Assembly: GCA_030429345.1 (NCBI GenBank)
Contig: JAUIFJ010000051.1
Span: 1 to 15,981 of the forward strand
DNA from: a bacterium
GTDB lineage: Bacteria > CAIWAD01
DNA length: 15,981 nt
Direction: 5' to 3'
Under the pieces are notes generated by a model, which did no database searches, was not told the DNA's origin, and saw nothing but the letters and a program-made list of their open reading frames with translations. This document shows, in pieces, positions 1 through 7,520 of this stretch. The translations under genes were made by a program, and so were the position numbers. Positions within the stretch are counted from its first letter, which is position 1; each line of letters opens with the position of its first letter.

Positions 1-182
1 CCCGTAAGGGTCGATCGCGATCGACCCCTACAAAACGGATCGAAATACAAACCACCGGCGGTGAAAACGAAATCCCCCGTAAGGGTCGATCGCGATCGAC
101 CCCTACGAAACGGATCAAAACACAAACCACCGACGGTGAAAACGAAATCCCCCGTAAGGGTCGATCGCGATCGACCCCTACG
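1..182. repeat. Tandem 75-bp palindromic repeat array (2.4 units)
   Basis: Two complete 75-bp units (1-75, 76-150) and the first 32 bp of a third (151-182). Units 1 and 2 differ at four positions (32, 42, 46 and 58 of the unit). Each unit starts with a perfect 20-bp palindrome whose half is GGGTCGATCG (8-27, 83-102, 158-177). Counting one mismatched pair, the palindrome extends to 28 bp (4-31, 79-106, 154-181). The rest of the unit holds a second small inverted repeat, CACCG-N-CGGTG (53-63, 128-138); the only change between copies there is the central unpaired base. The array begins at the window edge and may continue to the left. It ends 40 bp before the hisS start. It is unrelated in sequence to the REP elements at 10862-12575. 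It looks like an intergenic palindromic repeat family; its function is unknown. Confidence 0.9.
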
Positions 183-221
183 CACGGCGGTCGACCCATT
201 ATAGAAACGGACCCCGAACCC

Positions 222-1547
222 ATGAGCACACGTATCACACCCCGACTCTACAACGGCACGCGGGACTTCCTGCCGGCCGAGATGCTGGCCCGCGAGGAGC
301 TGCTGGCCACCATGCGACGCAGTTTCCAGCTCTACGGCTTCGCCCCGGTGGAGACGCCGGCCATGGAGTACCTGGAGATCCTCCTGGGCAAGTACGGCGA
401 GGACGAGAAGCTGATCTACAAGCTGGACTACCGCAACGACGAGGCCGCGCGGCGGCTGGCCCTGCGCTACGATCACACGGTGCCGCTGGCCCGGCTGATC
501 GGCATGCATTCGGACCTGCCGTTGCCCTTCAAGCGCTACCAGTTCCAGCCGGTCTGGCGCGCCGACCGGCCCCAGCCGCGGCAGGGACGCTTCCGCGAGT
601 TCTGGCAGTGCGACATCGACACCGTGGGCAGCGAGTCCCGCCTGGCCGACGCCGAGATCCTCGCCGCCGCCGCGGAAATGCTGACGGCCCTCGAGCTGCC
701 CGACTACCGCATCCGCGTGAATCACCGCCGGCTGCTGACGACGCTGATCCGCTGGGCCGGCTATCCCGTTCAGCGCGAGGGCGCGGTCTGCGGCGCCATC
801 GACAAGCTGGAGAAGATCGGCCGCGAGGGCGTGCTCAAGGAGCTTGCCGGCCTGCCTGCCGAGGGCGGCGACGGGGAGAAGCTGCTCGATCTGCTGGATC
901 GCGGCGCCGACTGGAGCACCCTGGAGCGACTGTCCGAGCTGGACTCCGGCGACGGTGCGGCCGAGACCGCCCTGGCCGAGCTCGAGGAGCTGCACCGTCT
1001 CTGCCTGGGACTGGGCGTCCCCGAGGAACACCTGCGCCTCGACCTGCACCTGGCCCGTGGCCTCTCGTACTACACCGGGCCGATCTTCGAGACCGTGATC
1101 CCTTCCCTGCCGCACATGGGCAGCGTAATGGGCGGCGGGCGCTATGACGAGCTGATCGGCCTCTATCTCGGGCGTTCCATGCCGGCCACCGGGCTGACCA
1201 TGGGCCTGGACCGCATCCTGGCCGCCATGGCCCAGCTGGGCCGGGAGCACACGCGTACGACACCGGCGGTGGTCTGGATCACGCGCGGTTTCGCCGAGAC
1301 CGACGAGGCGGCCGTCGCCCTGGCCGGGCGCCTGCGCGGCGCCGGGATTCCCTGTGAGCTCTCCCTTGAACAAGGGAAATTGAAGAAGCAGTTCTCCGCG
1401 GCCAACCGGAAGGGAATCCCTCTGGTGATCACCCTGGGCCCCGACGAAGCGGCCGCCGGCAAGGTCACGCTGAAGGACATGCAGAGCGGCAGCCAGGAGA
1501 GCCTGGACGAGGCGGGCCTGCTCGAGCGCCTGCAGGCGGCCCTGTGA
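222..1547 (+). CDS. hisS: Histidine--tRNA ligase (HisRS)
   Basis: Cytoplasmic class II aminoacyl-tRNA synthetase that charges tRNA-His with histidine using ATP. The 441-residue length is normal. Visible landmarks: N-terminal NGTRDFLP (residues 11-18); motif 2 region FKRYQFQPVWRADRP...FREFWQCDID (103-133); the histidine-binding signature LARGLSYYTGPIFE around residues 278-291 with Arg279; GGGRYDELI; and motif 3 GLTMGLDRIL (324-333). The anticodon-binding domain follows to the C-terminus. The classical bacterial form has RGLDYY where this one has RGLSYY; this and the FREFWQCDID style fit the eukaryote-like HisRS subgroup found in several bacterial phyla. ATG 222 gives the expected N-terminus, but no good Shine-Dalgarno sequence is visible; the 40 bp upstream follow the palindromic array and show no convincing promoter. 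The stop overlaps the GTG of the next gene. Confidence 0.97.
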   Translation: MSTRITPRLYNGTRDFLPAEMLAREELLATMRRSFQLYGFAPVETPAMEYLEILLGKYGEDEKLIYKLDYRNDEAARRLALRYDHTVPLARLIGMHSDLPLPFKRYQFQPVWRADRPQPRQGRFREFWQCDIDTVGSESRLADAEILAAAAEMLTALELPDYRIRVNHRRLLTTLIRWAGYPVQREGAVCGAIDKLEKIGREGVLKELAGLPAEGGDGEKLLDLLDRGADWSTLERLSELDSGDGAAETALAELEELHRLCLGLGVPEEHLRLDLHLARGLSYYTGPIFETVIPSLPHMGSVMGGGRYDELIGLYLGRSMPATGLTMGLDRILAAMAQLGREHTRTTPAVVWITRGFAETDEAAVALAGRLRGAGIPCELSLEQGKLKKQFSAANRKGIPLVITLGPDEAAAGKVTLKDMQSGSQESLDEAGLLERLQAAL

Positions 1548-4042
1548 GCCCTCTGCTCCTTCTGCTGCTGGCCGGCAGCGCCACGGCGGCAAGCCGGCTT
1601 CCTGGCGTGCTTCCCGCGCCCGATGGAGCGCGCAGTCCCTGGCCCGCCGTCGATCGGCTGGGGCAAAGCGCTCCCTCCCGGACTGCGGCACGCTCCCCGT
1701 ATACATTCCGGGCGCGCGACAACGGTTCCCCGCGACAGGGCGGCGAGGACGAAACCGGCGCCGTGCTGCTGGAAGAGCCCCCCCTGCGGATTGCGGGCAC
1801 GACCGTCGGCTACCAGGACGACTACACGCCGGGCTGCGCCGCCATGCCCGGAAGCGGAGACGTGGTCTACCGGCTGCAGCCCGCCGAGGACTTCTCCCTG
1901 GAGGCGAGCCTCTGCGGATCGGTGGACTGGCTCGCCGTCATGGCATTGTATCACGGCGGCATTGAATCCGAAAGCCTTTTGTCCTGCGCCAACGGCGGCT
2001 GCCCCGACGGGGCGGCCCTGCTGCACGCGAGCCTCGAGGCCGGAGAGACCTACTACCTGCTGATCGACGGCTTCGCCGGTGAGAGCGGGGACTACGTGCT
2101 CAAACTCTGGACGCCCTGCCCCGCCGCCTCTCCCCTGGTCTGCGGGGAATCCGTCGTGATCCAGGACAGCCTGACCGGCAATGCCTGGTCCGCCTACTGC
2201 GAGCTGAACGAGAGCGGCCCCGAGATGGCCTGGAGCATCGACTTCCCCGGCGGACTTCTCGAAGCGGAACTGTTCTCGCTGAACGGGCTGGATCACGACC
2301 TGGCCCTGCTCGCCGATTGTGATCCTGCCAGCTGCCTGCAGATGCCCTTCCAGGCCGGCGAGCGCGAGATCCTGAGCAATGTCTTTCCCGCGGGGCAGTA
2401 TACGCTGGCCGTCGACATCTGGAACTGGTCCGCCAGCCTGGACCCGGCGCTGGGACTGGATTACAGCCTTTCCTTGAGCTGCGAAACGGAACCCTGCGCG
2501 GAGGTGCCGCCCCTCTTCTGCCTGCATCCGCAGGAATCGGAACCCAACGGCGGCTGGGACGACGAGAACCTCTTCCACGAGCTCATCGCCTGCGGCGACA
2601 CGCTCTGCGGCACGATCTGGGCCGACGGCGGCAACCGCGACCTGGACTGGTTCCGCCTGTCTCACGAGGGCGGCCCCCTGCGCGCCGGCCTGGAAGTCGA
2701 CGCCCTCAACCCGATCCTCTTCCTGACCGATTTCGCCCTGCCCGATGCGGGCGGCATGGTCCTGGCAAGCCGGGATCGCGGACTCTTCTGCGAAGGCGAG
2801 GAACTGCTCCTGCCCGACCTGGATCCCGGCGACTACTACCTGGTGGTGTCGCACAATGCCCTGGTCGGCCTGCCCGACGAGGCGCCCTACCGTTTGTGGC
2901 TCGGCTGCCCAGAGGACCCCTGCGAGGCGCACGAGCCGCCGCAGTGCGCCGGGCAGCAGGAGCTGGAGCCCAACGAGGGCTGGAACTCCGGCAACGAGGA
3001 CTGGAACGACTGGAACGGCCAGGAGGCGCTCTGCGGCACCGTGACCGCCGTGGGCGGATTCCGGGACACGGACTGGTTCCGTTTCACCCTTGCCGACAGC
3101 GCGCAGCTCAGCCTGGCCGTCGATCCCGGCGAGTTCGACCCGATCCTTTTCCTGGCCGACGCGAACCTTCCGCCCATCGGCGTGATCCATGCCGGCGCGG
3201 ACAACCACGGCAGCTGCCAGCCGGAAAGCCTGCGCGTCTCCTGCCTGCCGCCGGGCGAGTACTACGCCATGGTCGCTCCGGCGGGCGGCATCGACCTGCC
3301 GGAAGAACAGCCCTGGGAGCTGCGGATCCACCTGGCCCCACCCGGAGAATGCCCCCAGCCCTGTGTCGGCACCACAATGATCCAGGACGACGAATTGCCC
3401 TGGAGCGCCGAGCTGCCGGCTCCACAGGCGGAGCACCAGCAGCGCCCCTGGCTCTGCGGCGAGGTCAATTCCGCCGGGGCGGACGATGTCTACGAACTGC
3501 AGCTGTCCCAGGCCATGGAGCTGCGGATCACGATGACCGGCCTGGCGCCCCGGGCCGACGAGGTCCTGCTGCTGCTCGACTCCTGCGGCGAGAACGCGAC
3601 CTGCCTGGCCTGGGCCGACGACAACGGTCCCGGGGAGGGTGGCGAAAGCCTGCTCAGCGGCATCCTGCCCGCCGGATCGTATACACTGATCGCCGACTTC
3701 TGGGGCAGCCTGGAAAGCCATCCCTACAGCCTGGAGATCGAGCCGCTCAGCGCGCTGGATCACGAAGCGATGACGCGGCCACGCAGCCTGCGCCTGTCCG
3801 CCGCGCCCAATCCCTTCAATCCGCGCACGAGGCTCGGCTGGGAGCATCCGGGTGGAGCGGCCCGCGTGGATGTCTACAACCTGAACGGGCAACGCCTGCT
3901 GAGAGAGGAACTGCCGCAGCTTTCCGCCGGCAGCCAGACCTGGATGCTGGATGGCGGCGCCTGGGCCAGCGGTGTCTACATCGTCCAGCTGCAGCTGGCC
4001 GAAGGTCCGGCGATACGCCGGAAGATCCTGCTGCTGCGCTAG
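1544..4042 (+). CDS. Secreted multi-domain protein with PPC-like repeats and a C-terminal FlgD-Ig/T9SS-like sorting domain
   Basis: 832 residues. The GTG start overlaps the hisS stop in a GTGA junction, so translation is probably coupled. The N-terminus (SPLLLLLLAGSATAAS) is a signal peptide that lacks the usual basic residues. About five beta-rich modules of roughly 110-140 residues follow. They resemble bacterial pre-peptidase C-terminal (PPC) domains: two contain a D-x-DWFR[LF] strand, and most end in a P-[AP]-G-x-Y-x-L type strand. Linkers between modules are cysteine-rich with the pattern C-x3-PC-x4-PP-x2-C (for example CETEPCAEVPPLFC and CPEDPCEAHEPPQC), suggesting disulfides in an exported protein. 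Residues ~745-832 form a FlgD-Ig-like / type IX sorting-type domain, with NPFNPRT at 756, GVYIVQL near the end and the tail RRKILLLR. No catalytic domain is recognisable; an adhesive or surface-scaffold role is inferred. The PPC assignment is by pattern only. Confidence 0.85.
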   Translation: MSPLLLLLLAGSATAASRLPGVLPAPDGARSPWPAVDRLGQSAPSRTAARSPYTFRARDNGSPRQGGEDETGAVLLEEPPLRIAGTTVGYQDDYTPGCAAMPGSGDVVYRLQPAEDFSLEASLCGSVDWLAVMALYHGGIESESLLSCANGGCPDGAALLHASLEAGETYYLLIDGFAGESGDYVLKLWTPCPAASPLVCGESVVIQDSLTGNAWSAYCELNESGPEMAWSIDFPGGLLEAELFSLNGLDHDLALLADCDPASCLQMPFQAGEREILSNVFPAGQYTLAVDIWNWSASLDPALGLDYSLSLSCETEPCAEVPPLFCLHPQESEPNGGWDDENLFHELIACGDTLCGTIWADGGNRDLDWFRLSHEGGPLRAGLEVDALNPILFLTDFALPDAGGMVLASRDRGLFCEGEELLLPDLDPGDYYLVVSHNALVGLPDEAPYRLWLGCPEDPCEAHEPPQCAGQQELEPNEGWNSGNEDWNDWNGQEALCGTVTAVGGFRDTDWFRFTLADSAQLSLAVDPGEFDPILFLADANLPPIGVIHAGADNHGSCQPESLRVSCLPPGEYYAMVAPAGGIDLPEEQPWELRIHLAPPGECPQPCVGTTMIQDDELPWSAELPAPQAEHQQRPWLCGEVNSAGADDVYELQLSQAMELRITMTGLAPRADEVLLLLDSCGENATCLAWADDNGPGEGGESLLSGILPAGSYTLIADFWGSLESHPYSLEIEPLSALDHEAMTRPRSLRLSAAPNPFNPRTRLGWEHPGGAARVDVYNLNGQRLLREELPQLSAGSQTWMLDGGAWASGVYIVQLQLAEGPAIRRKILLLR

Positions 4043-4077
4043 GCCATCCGCAAGAGGCCGATGGCGCTTTCCTTTTC
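4043..4077 (+). terminator. Possible weak intrinsic terminator after the PPC-like gene
   Basis: The inverted repeat GCCATC (4043-4048) / GATGGC (4060-4065), with an 11-nt loop, is followed by a pyrimidine-rich run GCTTTCCTTTT (to 4077). It starts directly after the stop codon. The stem is short and the U-tract interrupted, so efficiency is uncertain. Confidence 0.45.
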
Positions 4078-4104
4078 CCCTTGTTCAAACATCGAACGAA
4101 GTCC

Positions 4105-4133
4105 TTGCACTCATCCTGAAACAGGGCTATGCT
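4105..4133 (+). promoter_or_regulatory. Sigma70-type promoter for the three-gene secreted-protein unit
   Basis: TTGCAC (4105-4110) and TATGCT (4128-4133) are separated by exactly 17 nt. Each hexamer differs from the TTGACA/TATAAT consensus at two positions. It lies in the 182-bp gap between the preceding gene (with its weak terminator) and the ATG at 4225, predicting a leader of about 85 nt. This is the best -35/-10 pair I could find in the window. Confidence 0.6.
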
Positions 4134-4224
4134 TGCGCGGTCTGTTTGGAATCGATTAGGATTCCGTTTCGTCCAAGAAGAGTTCCGGCGCTTTTCATCC
4201 ACTCTCAACCGCATCAGGTAGCCC

Positions 4225-4650
4225 ATGGACCGACTTCTGCCACAGGCCGTTCTCTGGATCGGTCTGAGCCTTTCATCCGCCGCCGAGGCGACCCAGCTGC
4301 GCCTGCACCTGGCCGCGGGCGGGCTGGTGGAACTGCCGGTCGCCGACCTGCAAAGCCTCCGCTTCGAGGGAGTCCAGCCACCTGCTCCCCGCGTCGACAT
4401 CCGGTTGACTGGTGGTCAGCTGGCCTTGAGCTGGGCTCCCCTGCCCCGAGCGGCCGCCCTCTGGTCGACGGCTACCCCCTACGATACCGGTCCGGCCGCC
4501 TGGGTCCTGGAAGCAGCCTTCGTGGCCGGCTCGCAGGGCACGCAACTCCCCATTGACGCCGGCCGGCGTTTCTACCAGTTGCGATTGGAGGACGCGAGCC
4601 GGACGACCTCCCCTTCCGCAAACGATGGCATCTACACCGATACACCATGA
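4225..4650 (+). CDS. Small secreted protein: LxxH...SLxF N-terminal motif plus FN3-like domain
   Basis: 141 residues. Probable signal peptide (residues 1-22, ending SSAAEA). Then comes a short motif, LRLHLAAGG...LQSLRF (25-47), that recurs in the next two proteins. The remainder (about 50-125) reads like one fibronectin-III-like sandwich: a strand RLTGGQLALSWAPL, then ATPYDTGPAAW, then AGRRFYQLRLED near the end. This is the pattern seen in secreted proteins of FCB-related bacteria. No sorting-type C-terminus and no catalytic motif are visible. First gene of a probable operon, with the promoter at 4105-4133 and the next gene 9 nt downstream. The Shine-Dalgarno is weak (CAGG around 4215-4218). 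Function unknown; the FN3-like call is from pattern, not alignment. Confidence 0.72.
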   Translation: MDRLLPQAVLWIGLSLSSAAEATQLRLHLAAGGLVELPVADLQSLRFEGVQPPAPRVDIRLTGGQLALSWAPLPRAAALWSTATPYDTGPAAWVLEAAFVAGSQGTQLPIDAGRRFYQLRLEDASRTTSPSANDGIYTDTP

Positions 4651-4659
4651 AGGAACCGC

Positions 4660-5118
4660 ATGATCCCGACACGCACCTGGCTGGCAGCGCTGCTGTGCTG
4701 CACGCCCCTGCTCCAGGCGCAAAGCCTGCTGACGATTCATCGAACGGACGGCGAGGCGGAGAGCTTTGCCCTCGAGACGATCCGCAGCCTGCGCTTCACG
4801 GCGTCTACGGAGGTGGAAGACGCCTCCGCGCCGCTGGCGAGCGCCTTCGCGCTGCAGCCCAACTTCCCCAACCCCTTCAATCCCGAAACGACGATCGTGT
4901 ACACGCTCGAGCGTCCGCTGGACCTGAAAGTCGAGATCCACGACCTGCGTGGAGCGCGGGTGGCGACCCTGGCCGATGGGCTGCATGCGGCGGGTCGACA
5001 CGAGCTCCGCTGGACGGGCCGCAACGGGGAGGGGCGTGCCGTGGCGAGCGGAGTCTACCTTCTTGTCGCACAACACGAGGAGCAGAGCCGCACGCGCAAG
5101 CTGCTCCTCCTGAAATGA
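4660..5118 (+). CDS. Mini secreted protein: signal peptide, LxxH...SLxF motif and C-terminal FlgD-Ig/T9SS-like sorting domain
   Basis: 152 residues. Signal peptide at about 1-20 (RTWLAALLCCTPLLQAQ). The shared module LLTIHRTDGE...IRSLRF follows at residues 23-46. A short linker leads straight into a FlgD-Ig-like sorting-type domain (about 65-152) with PNFPNPFNPET (NPFNP from 71), VEIHDLRGARVATL, GVYLLVAQ and the tail RKLLLLK. There is no passenger domain between the module and the sorting domain, which is unusual because these domains normally sit at the end of large cargo proteins. Start chosen at 4660 because AAGGA (4650-4654) sits 5 nt upstream. It is 9 nt after the preceding stop and overlaps or abuts the next gene, so it is certainly co-transcribed if expressed. 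Confidence 0.82.
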   Translation: MIPTRTWLAALLCCTPLLQAQSLLTIHRTDGEAESFALETIRSLRFTASTEVEDASAPLASAFALQPNFPNPFNPETTIVYTLERPLDLKVEIHDLRGARVATLADGLHAAGRHELRWTGRNGEGRAVASGVYLLVAQHEEQSRTRKLLLLK

Positions 5119-5129
5119 GAGGCTTCCAG

Positions 5130-7418
5130 ATGAGCAATCGAACTGCAAGCCTGCTGCTGCTTCTGCTGTCGGTCACTTTCGTCCGGGCGCAGGAGCTGCA
5201 CCTGGTGGATCACGACGGCAACAGCCAGTCCTGGCCACTCTCGGAGCTGACAAGCATCACCTTCGAGGACGATCCCATCCGCTCGGCCAACGACATGCTC
5301 CTGCTCCACCGCCCGGCGGATGTCCTGGGCATCGACCTCTCCGGCATCGACAGCCTGAGTTTCCCGGACGGCGAATGGCTGCGCATCCATAGCCCGGAGG
5401 CGGAGACCGACTATGCCCTGGCAGGCATCGACAGCCTGGGCTTCGGCGACAGCGAGGCCGTCCAGGTGATCTACCGCGAAAGCAGCGCCTGGGTGATCAA
5501 TCCCCTGGAAAGCCTGGGTGTGACGGTGTCCTTCGATGGCGCCCATGTGCTCGTCACCTCCGACGAAGGCATCGAGGATGTGCTCTACGAGCTGAGCGGA
5601 CACACCCAGGACGGCGGCTTCAAGATCTATTCCGAGGAAGACTTCGGCCTGCGCCTGAAGGGCGTGCAGCTGCAGAGCGAAATCGGCCCTGCCATCAACG
5701 TGCAGAATGGAGATGCCGAGATCGAACTGGCCGCGGGCACGGTGAGCCGCCTGGCGGACGGCATGGTCTACAATGATCCCCCCGACGACGAAGACCAGAA
5801 AGGGGCCATCTTCGGCGAGGACGACCTGGTCTTCGGCGGGGAAGGCGCGGTAGTGATCACGGGGCGTGGCGACGACCAGCACGCCCTGGCCTGTGATGAC
5901 TGGATTCTGATCCAAAGTGGCACGATCACCGTTGCCGGCGCCACCAAGGACGCGGTGCACACCAACGACGGCCTGGAAATGACCGGCGGCATCCTTGAGC
6001 TCAGCGCCGACGGGGACGGCCTCGACGGGGGCGCGGGACCGGTCGTGCTCTCTGGCGGAATGCTGGCCATCGAAGTGCCGGAGAACGACAACGACGGCAT
6101 CAAGTGCGACGGGGAGATCACGCTCGATGGCGCGGAGGTCACTCTCCAGGTGGACGGAGACCAGTCCAAGGGCATGAACGCGGCGACAATCCAGCTGCTG
6201 GACGGAACTCTTGTGATCCAGACGACCGGCGATGCCGTGCTCGAGGAGGCCGGATCCGGTTTCGATCCTTCCTACTGCACGGGGATCAAGGCCGATGAGC
6301 TTGTGACACTCGACGGGGCCAATGTCGAGATCACCACCAGCGGCGCGGCGGGCCGCGGCATTTCCAGCGACGGCGACATCTCGCTGCTTTCCGGCAGCCT
6401 GCAGATCAATTCCAGCGAGGACGGCTTCAGCTACACCAACGAGGAGGGCCAGAACGACGCTGCGCAAGGGCATTGCCTGAAGACCGACGGCGACCTGTTG
6501 TTCTCGGGCGGCACGACGACCCTGTCTCACGCCGGCGACGGCGGCCGCGGCATTTCCGTGGACGGCAACCTGCTGGTCGAAAACGAGGGGACTATGCTCG
6601 ACATCACCACCACCGGTGGGTCGATCTCCCTGGGAGGCGGCAATGCGGCCGAAGCCAAGGCCGTCAAGGCCGACAGCCTGATCACAATCATCGGCGGAAC
6701 GCTTACCATTGATTCGGCCGATGACGCCCTGAAGTCGGAAACGGGCATCCACATATCCGGCGGAGAGATCACGATCGAGGATTCAGAAGAAGGCATCGAG
6801 GCCCCGGACATCCACATCACGGGCGGCGACATCTTCGCCCGCTCCGGCGACGACGTGTTGAATGCCACCGCCGGCGTAGACGGGGAATTCAATGATGGCA
6901 GCCTGCTGCTGATCGAAGGCGGTCGCGTCGTACTCGACAGCTATGGCGGGGACTGCATCGACAGCAACGGGAATTTCACCATGGCCGGGGGCACCTTGCT
7001 GGTGCACGGTCCGCCCAACCAGCCGGAAGTGGCTCTTGACATCAATGGAGTCTTCCGAGTGGACGGCGGGCTGCTGGTCAGCGCCGCGGTCAATGGCAAC
7101 CACACGGAAACCCCCAGCAACCAATCGACGGCGCAGGTCTTTTTGCTGCGGCGCAACCAGAGCCTGTCCGGCGGCACCCTGCTGCACATCGAGGACAGCG
7201 AGGGCAACGAGCTGGTCACTTTCGCTCCCTTGCGCAGCTACGGGGCGATCCACTTCAGTTCTCCCGATATCCAGGCCGGCACACAATACATCTTCTACAC
7301 CGGGGGCAGCCACAGCGGCAGCGAGCAGGATGGCCTGTATACAGGTGGATCCTATACGCCTGGAACACAGCGTGCGACGTTTACGGCAAACGGCGGGGTG
7401 CAGCAGATCAACTTCTAG
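5130..7418 (+). CDS. Secreted Cthe_2159-like (carbohydrate-binding, DUF4353-type) beta-helix protein with tandem LxxH...SLxF modules
   Basis: 762 residues from the ATG at 5130. Signal peptide 1-20 (ASLLLLLLSVTFVRA). Residues 22-45, 56-78, 83-105 and, more degenerately, 111-135 are successive copies of the N-terminal module found once in each of the two genes before it. From about residue 145 the protein is made of short Gly/Asp-rich strand repeats such as DGDGLDGG, NDNDGIKCDG, GISSDGDISL and KADSLITIIGG. These are typical of the Cthe_2159 family, a calcium-binding right-handed parallel beta-helix with affinity for acidic sugars and cellulose; sugar binding here is inferred. It lacks the C-terminal sorting domain of its neighbour. 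GAGAGG at 5117-5122, 7 nt upstream, favours ATG 5130. An alternative ATG at 5115 overlaps the previous stop (ATGA) and adds five residues. A strong terminator follows. Confidence 0.88.
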   Translation: MSNRTASLLLLLLSVTFVRAQELHLVDHDGNSQSWPLSELTSITFEDDPIRSANDMLLLHRPADVLGIDLSGIDSLSFPDGEWLRIHSPEAETDYALAGIDSLGFGDSEAVQVIYRESSAWVINPLESLGVTVSFDGAHVLVTSDEGIEDVLYELSGHTQDGGFKIYSEEDFGLRLKGVQLQSEIGPAINVQNGDAEIELAAGTVSRLADGMVYNDPPDDEDQKGAIFGEDDLVFGGEGAVVITGRGDDQHALACDDWILIQSGTITVAGATKDAVHTNDGLEMTGGILELSADGDGLDGGAGPVVLSGGMLAIEVPENDNDGIKCDGEITLDGAEVTLQVDGDQSKGMNAATIQLLDGTLVIQTTGDAVLEEAGSGFDPSYCTGIKADELVTLDGANVEITTSGAAGRGISSDGDISLLSGSLQINSSEDGFSYTNEEGQNDAAQGHCLKTDGDLLFSGGTTTLSHAGDGGRGISVDGNLLVENEGTMLDITTTGGSISLGGGNAAEAKAVKADSLITIIGGTLTIDSADDALKSETGIHISGGEITIEDSEEGIEAPDIHITGGDIFARSGDDVLNATAGVDGEFNDGSLLLIEGGRVVLDSYGGDCIDSNGNFTMAGGTLLVHGPPNQPEVALDINGVFRVDGGLLVSAAVNGNHTETPSNQSTAQVFLLRRNQSLSGGTLLHIEDSEGNELVTFAPLRSYGAIHFSSPDIQAGTQYIFYTGGSHSGSEQDGLYTGGSYTPGTQRATFTANGGVQQINF

Positions 7419-7444
7419 CACGTCCGATTCTTGCACCGCACCTG

Positions 7445-7478
7445 GGGGCCCCGTTCACGACGGGGTCCCTTTTCTTTT
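7445..7478 (+). terminator. Strong intrinsic terminator of the secreted-protein operon
   Basis: A 10-bp stem (7445-7454 with 7460-7469, all Watson-Crick except one G-U) closes a 5-nt loop TCACG. It is followed by TTTTCTTTT (7470-7478). It lies 26 bp after the stop of the beta-helix gene. Confidence 0.88.
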
Positions 7479-7492
7479 GTATCTAGCGATAC
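7479..7492. promoter_or_regulatory. Small inverted repeat upstream of the VOC gene (possible operator)
   Basis: GTATC-TAGC-GATAC (7479-7492) lies directly after the terminator and 28 bp before the VOC start codon. It is in the right place for a regulator site, but it is short and no -35/-10 pair could be paired with it, so this is a weak call. Confidence 0.25.
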
Positions 7493-7520
7493 GAACGATT
7501 TCCCAACAGGAGCATTCCCT

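Noticed and set aside
1-182. CRISPR array
   Set aside because: The stretches between the palindromes are nearly identical to each other, not unique spacers; the period is 75 bp, and no cas genes are present.
1163-3892. 909-codon open frame on the minus strand across the end of hisS and the PPC-like gene
   Set aside because: It is antisense to two genes with clear domains and a signal peptide. Its translation is low-complexity (A/G/V/Q/R-rich) with no recognisable domain, as expected when GC-rich codon use removes stops from the opposite strand.
4647-5129. In-frame upstream extension of the beta-helix gene starting at ATG 4647
   Set aside because: It would overlap the whole mini sorting-domain gene in another frame, and its translation is not protein-like. 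The signal peptide and GAGAGG site place the start at 5130.
5055-6752. 565-codon minus-strand open frame opposite the beta-helix gene
   Set aside because: Mirror of the repetitive Asp/Gly-rich coding strand. It has no ribosome site or domain, and the + strand frame has a signal peptide, motifs and a terminator.
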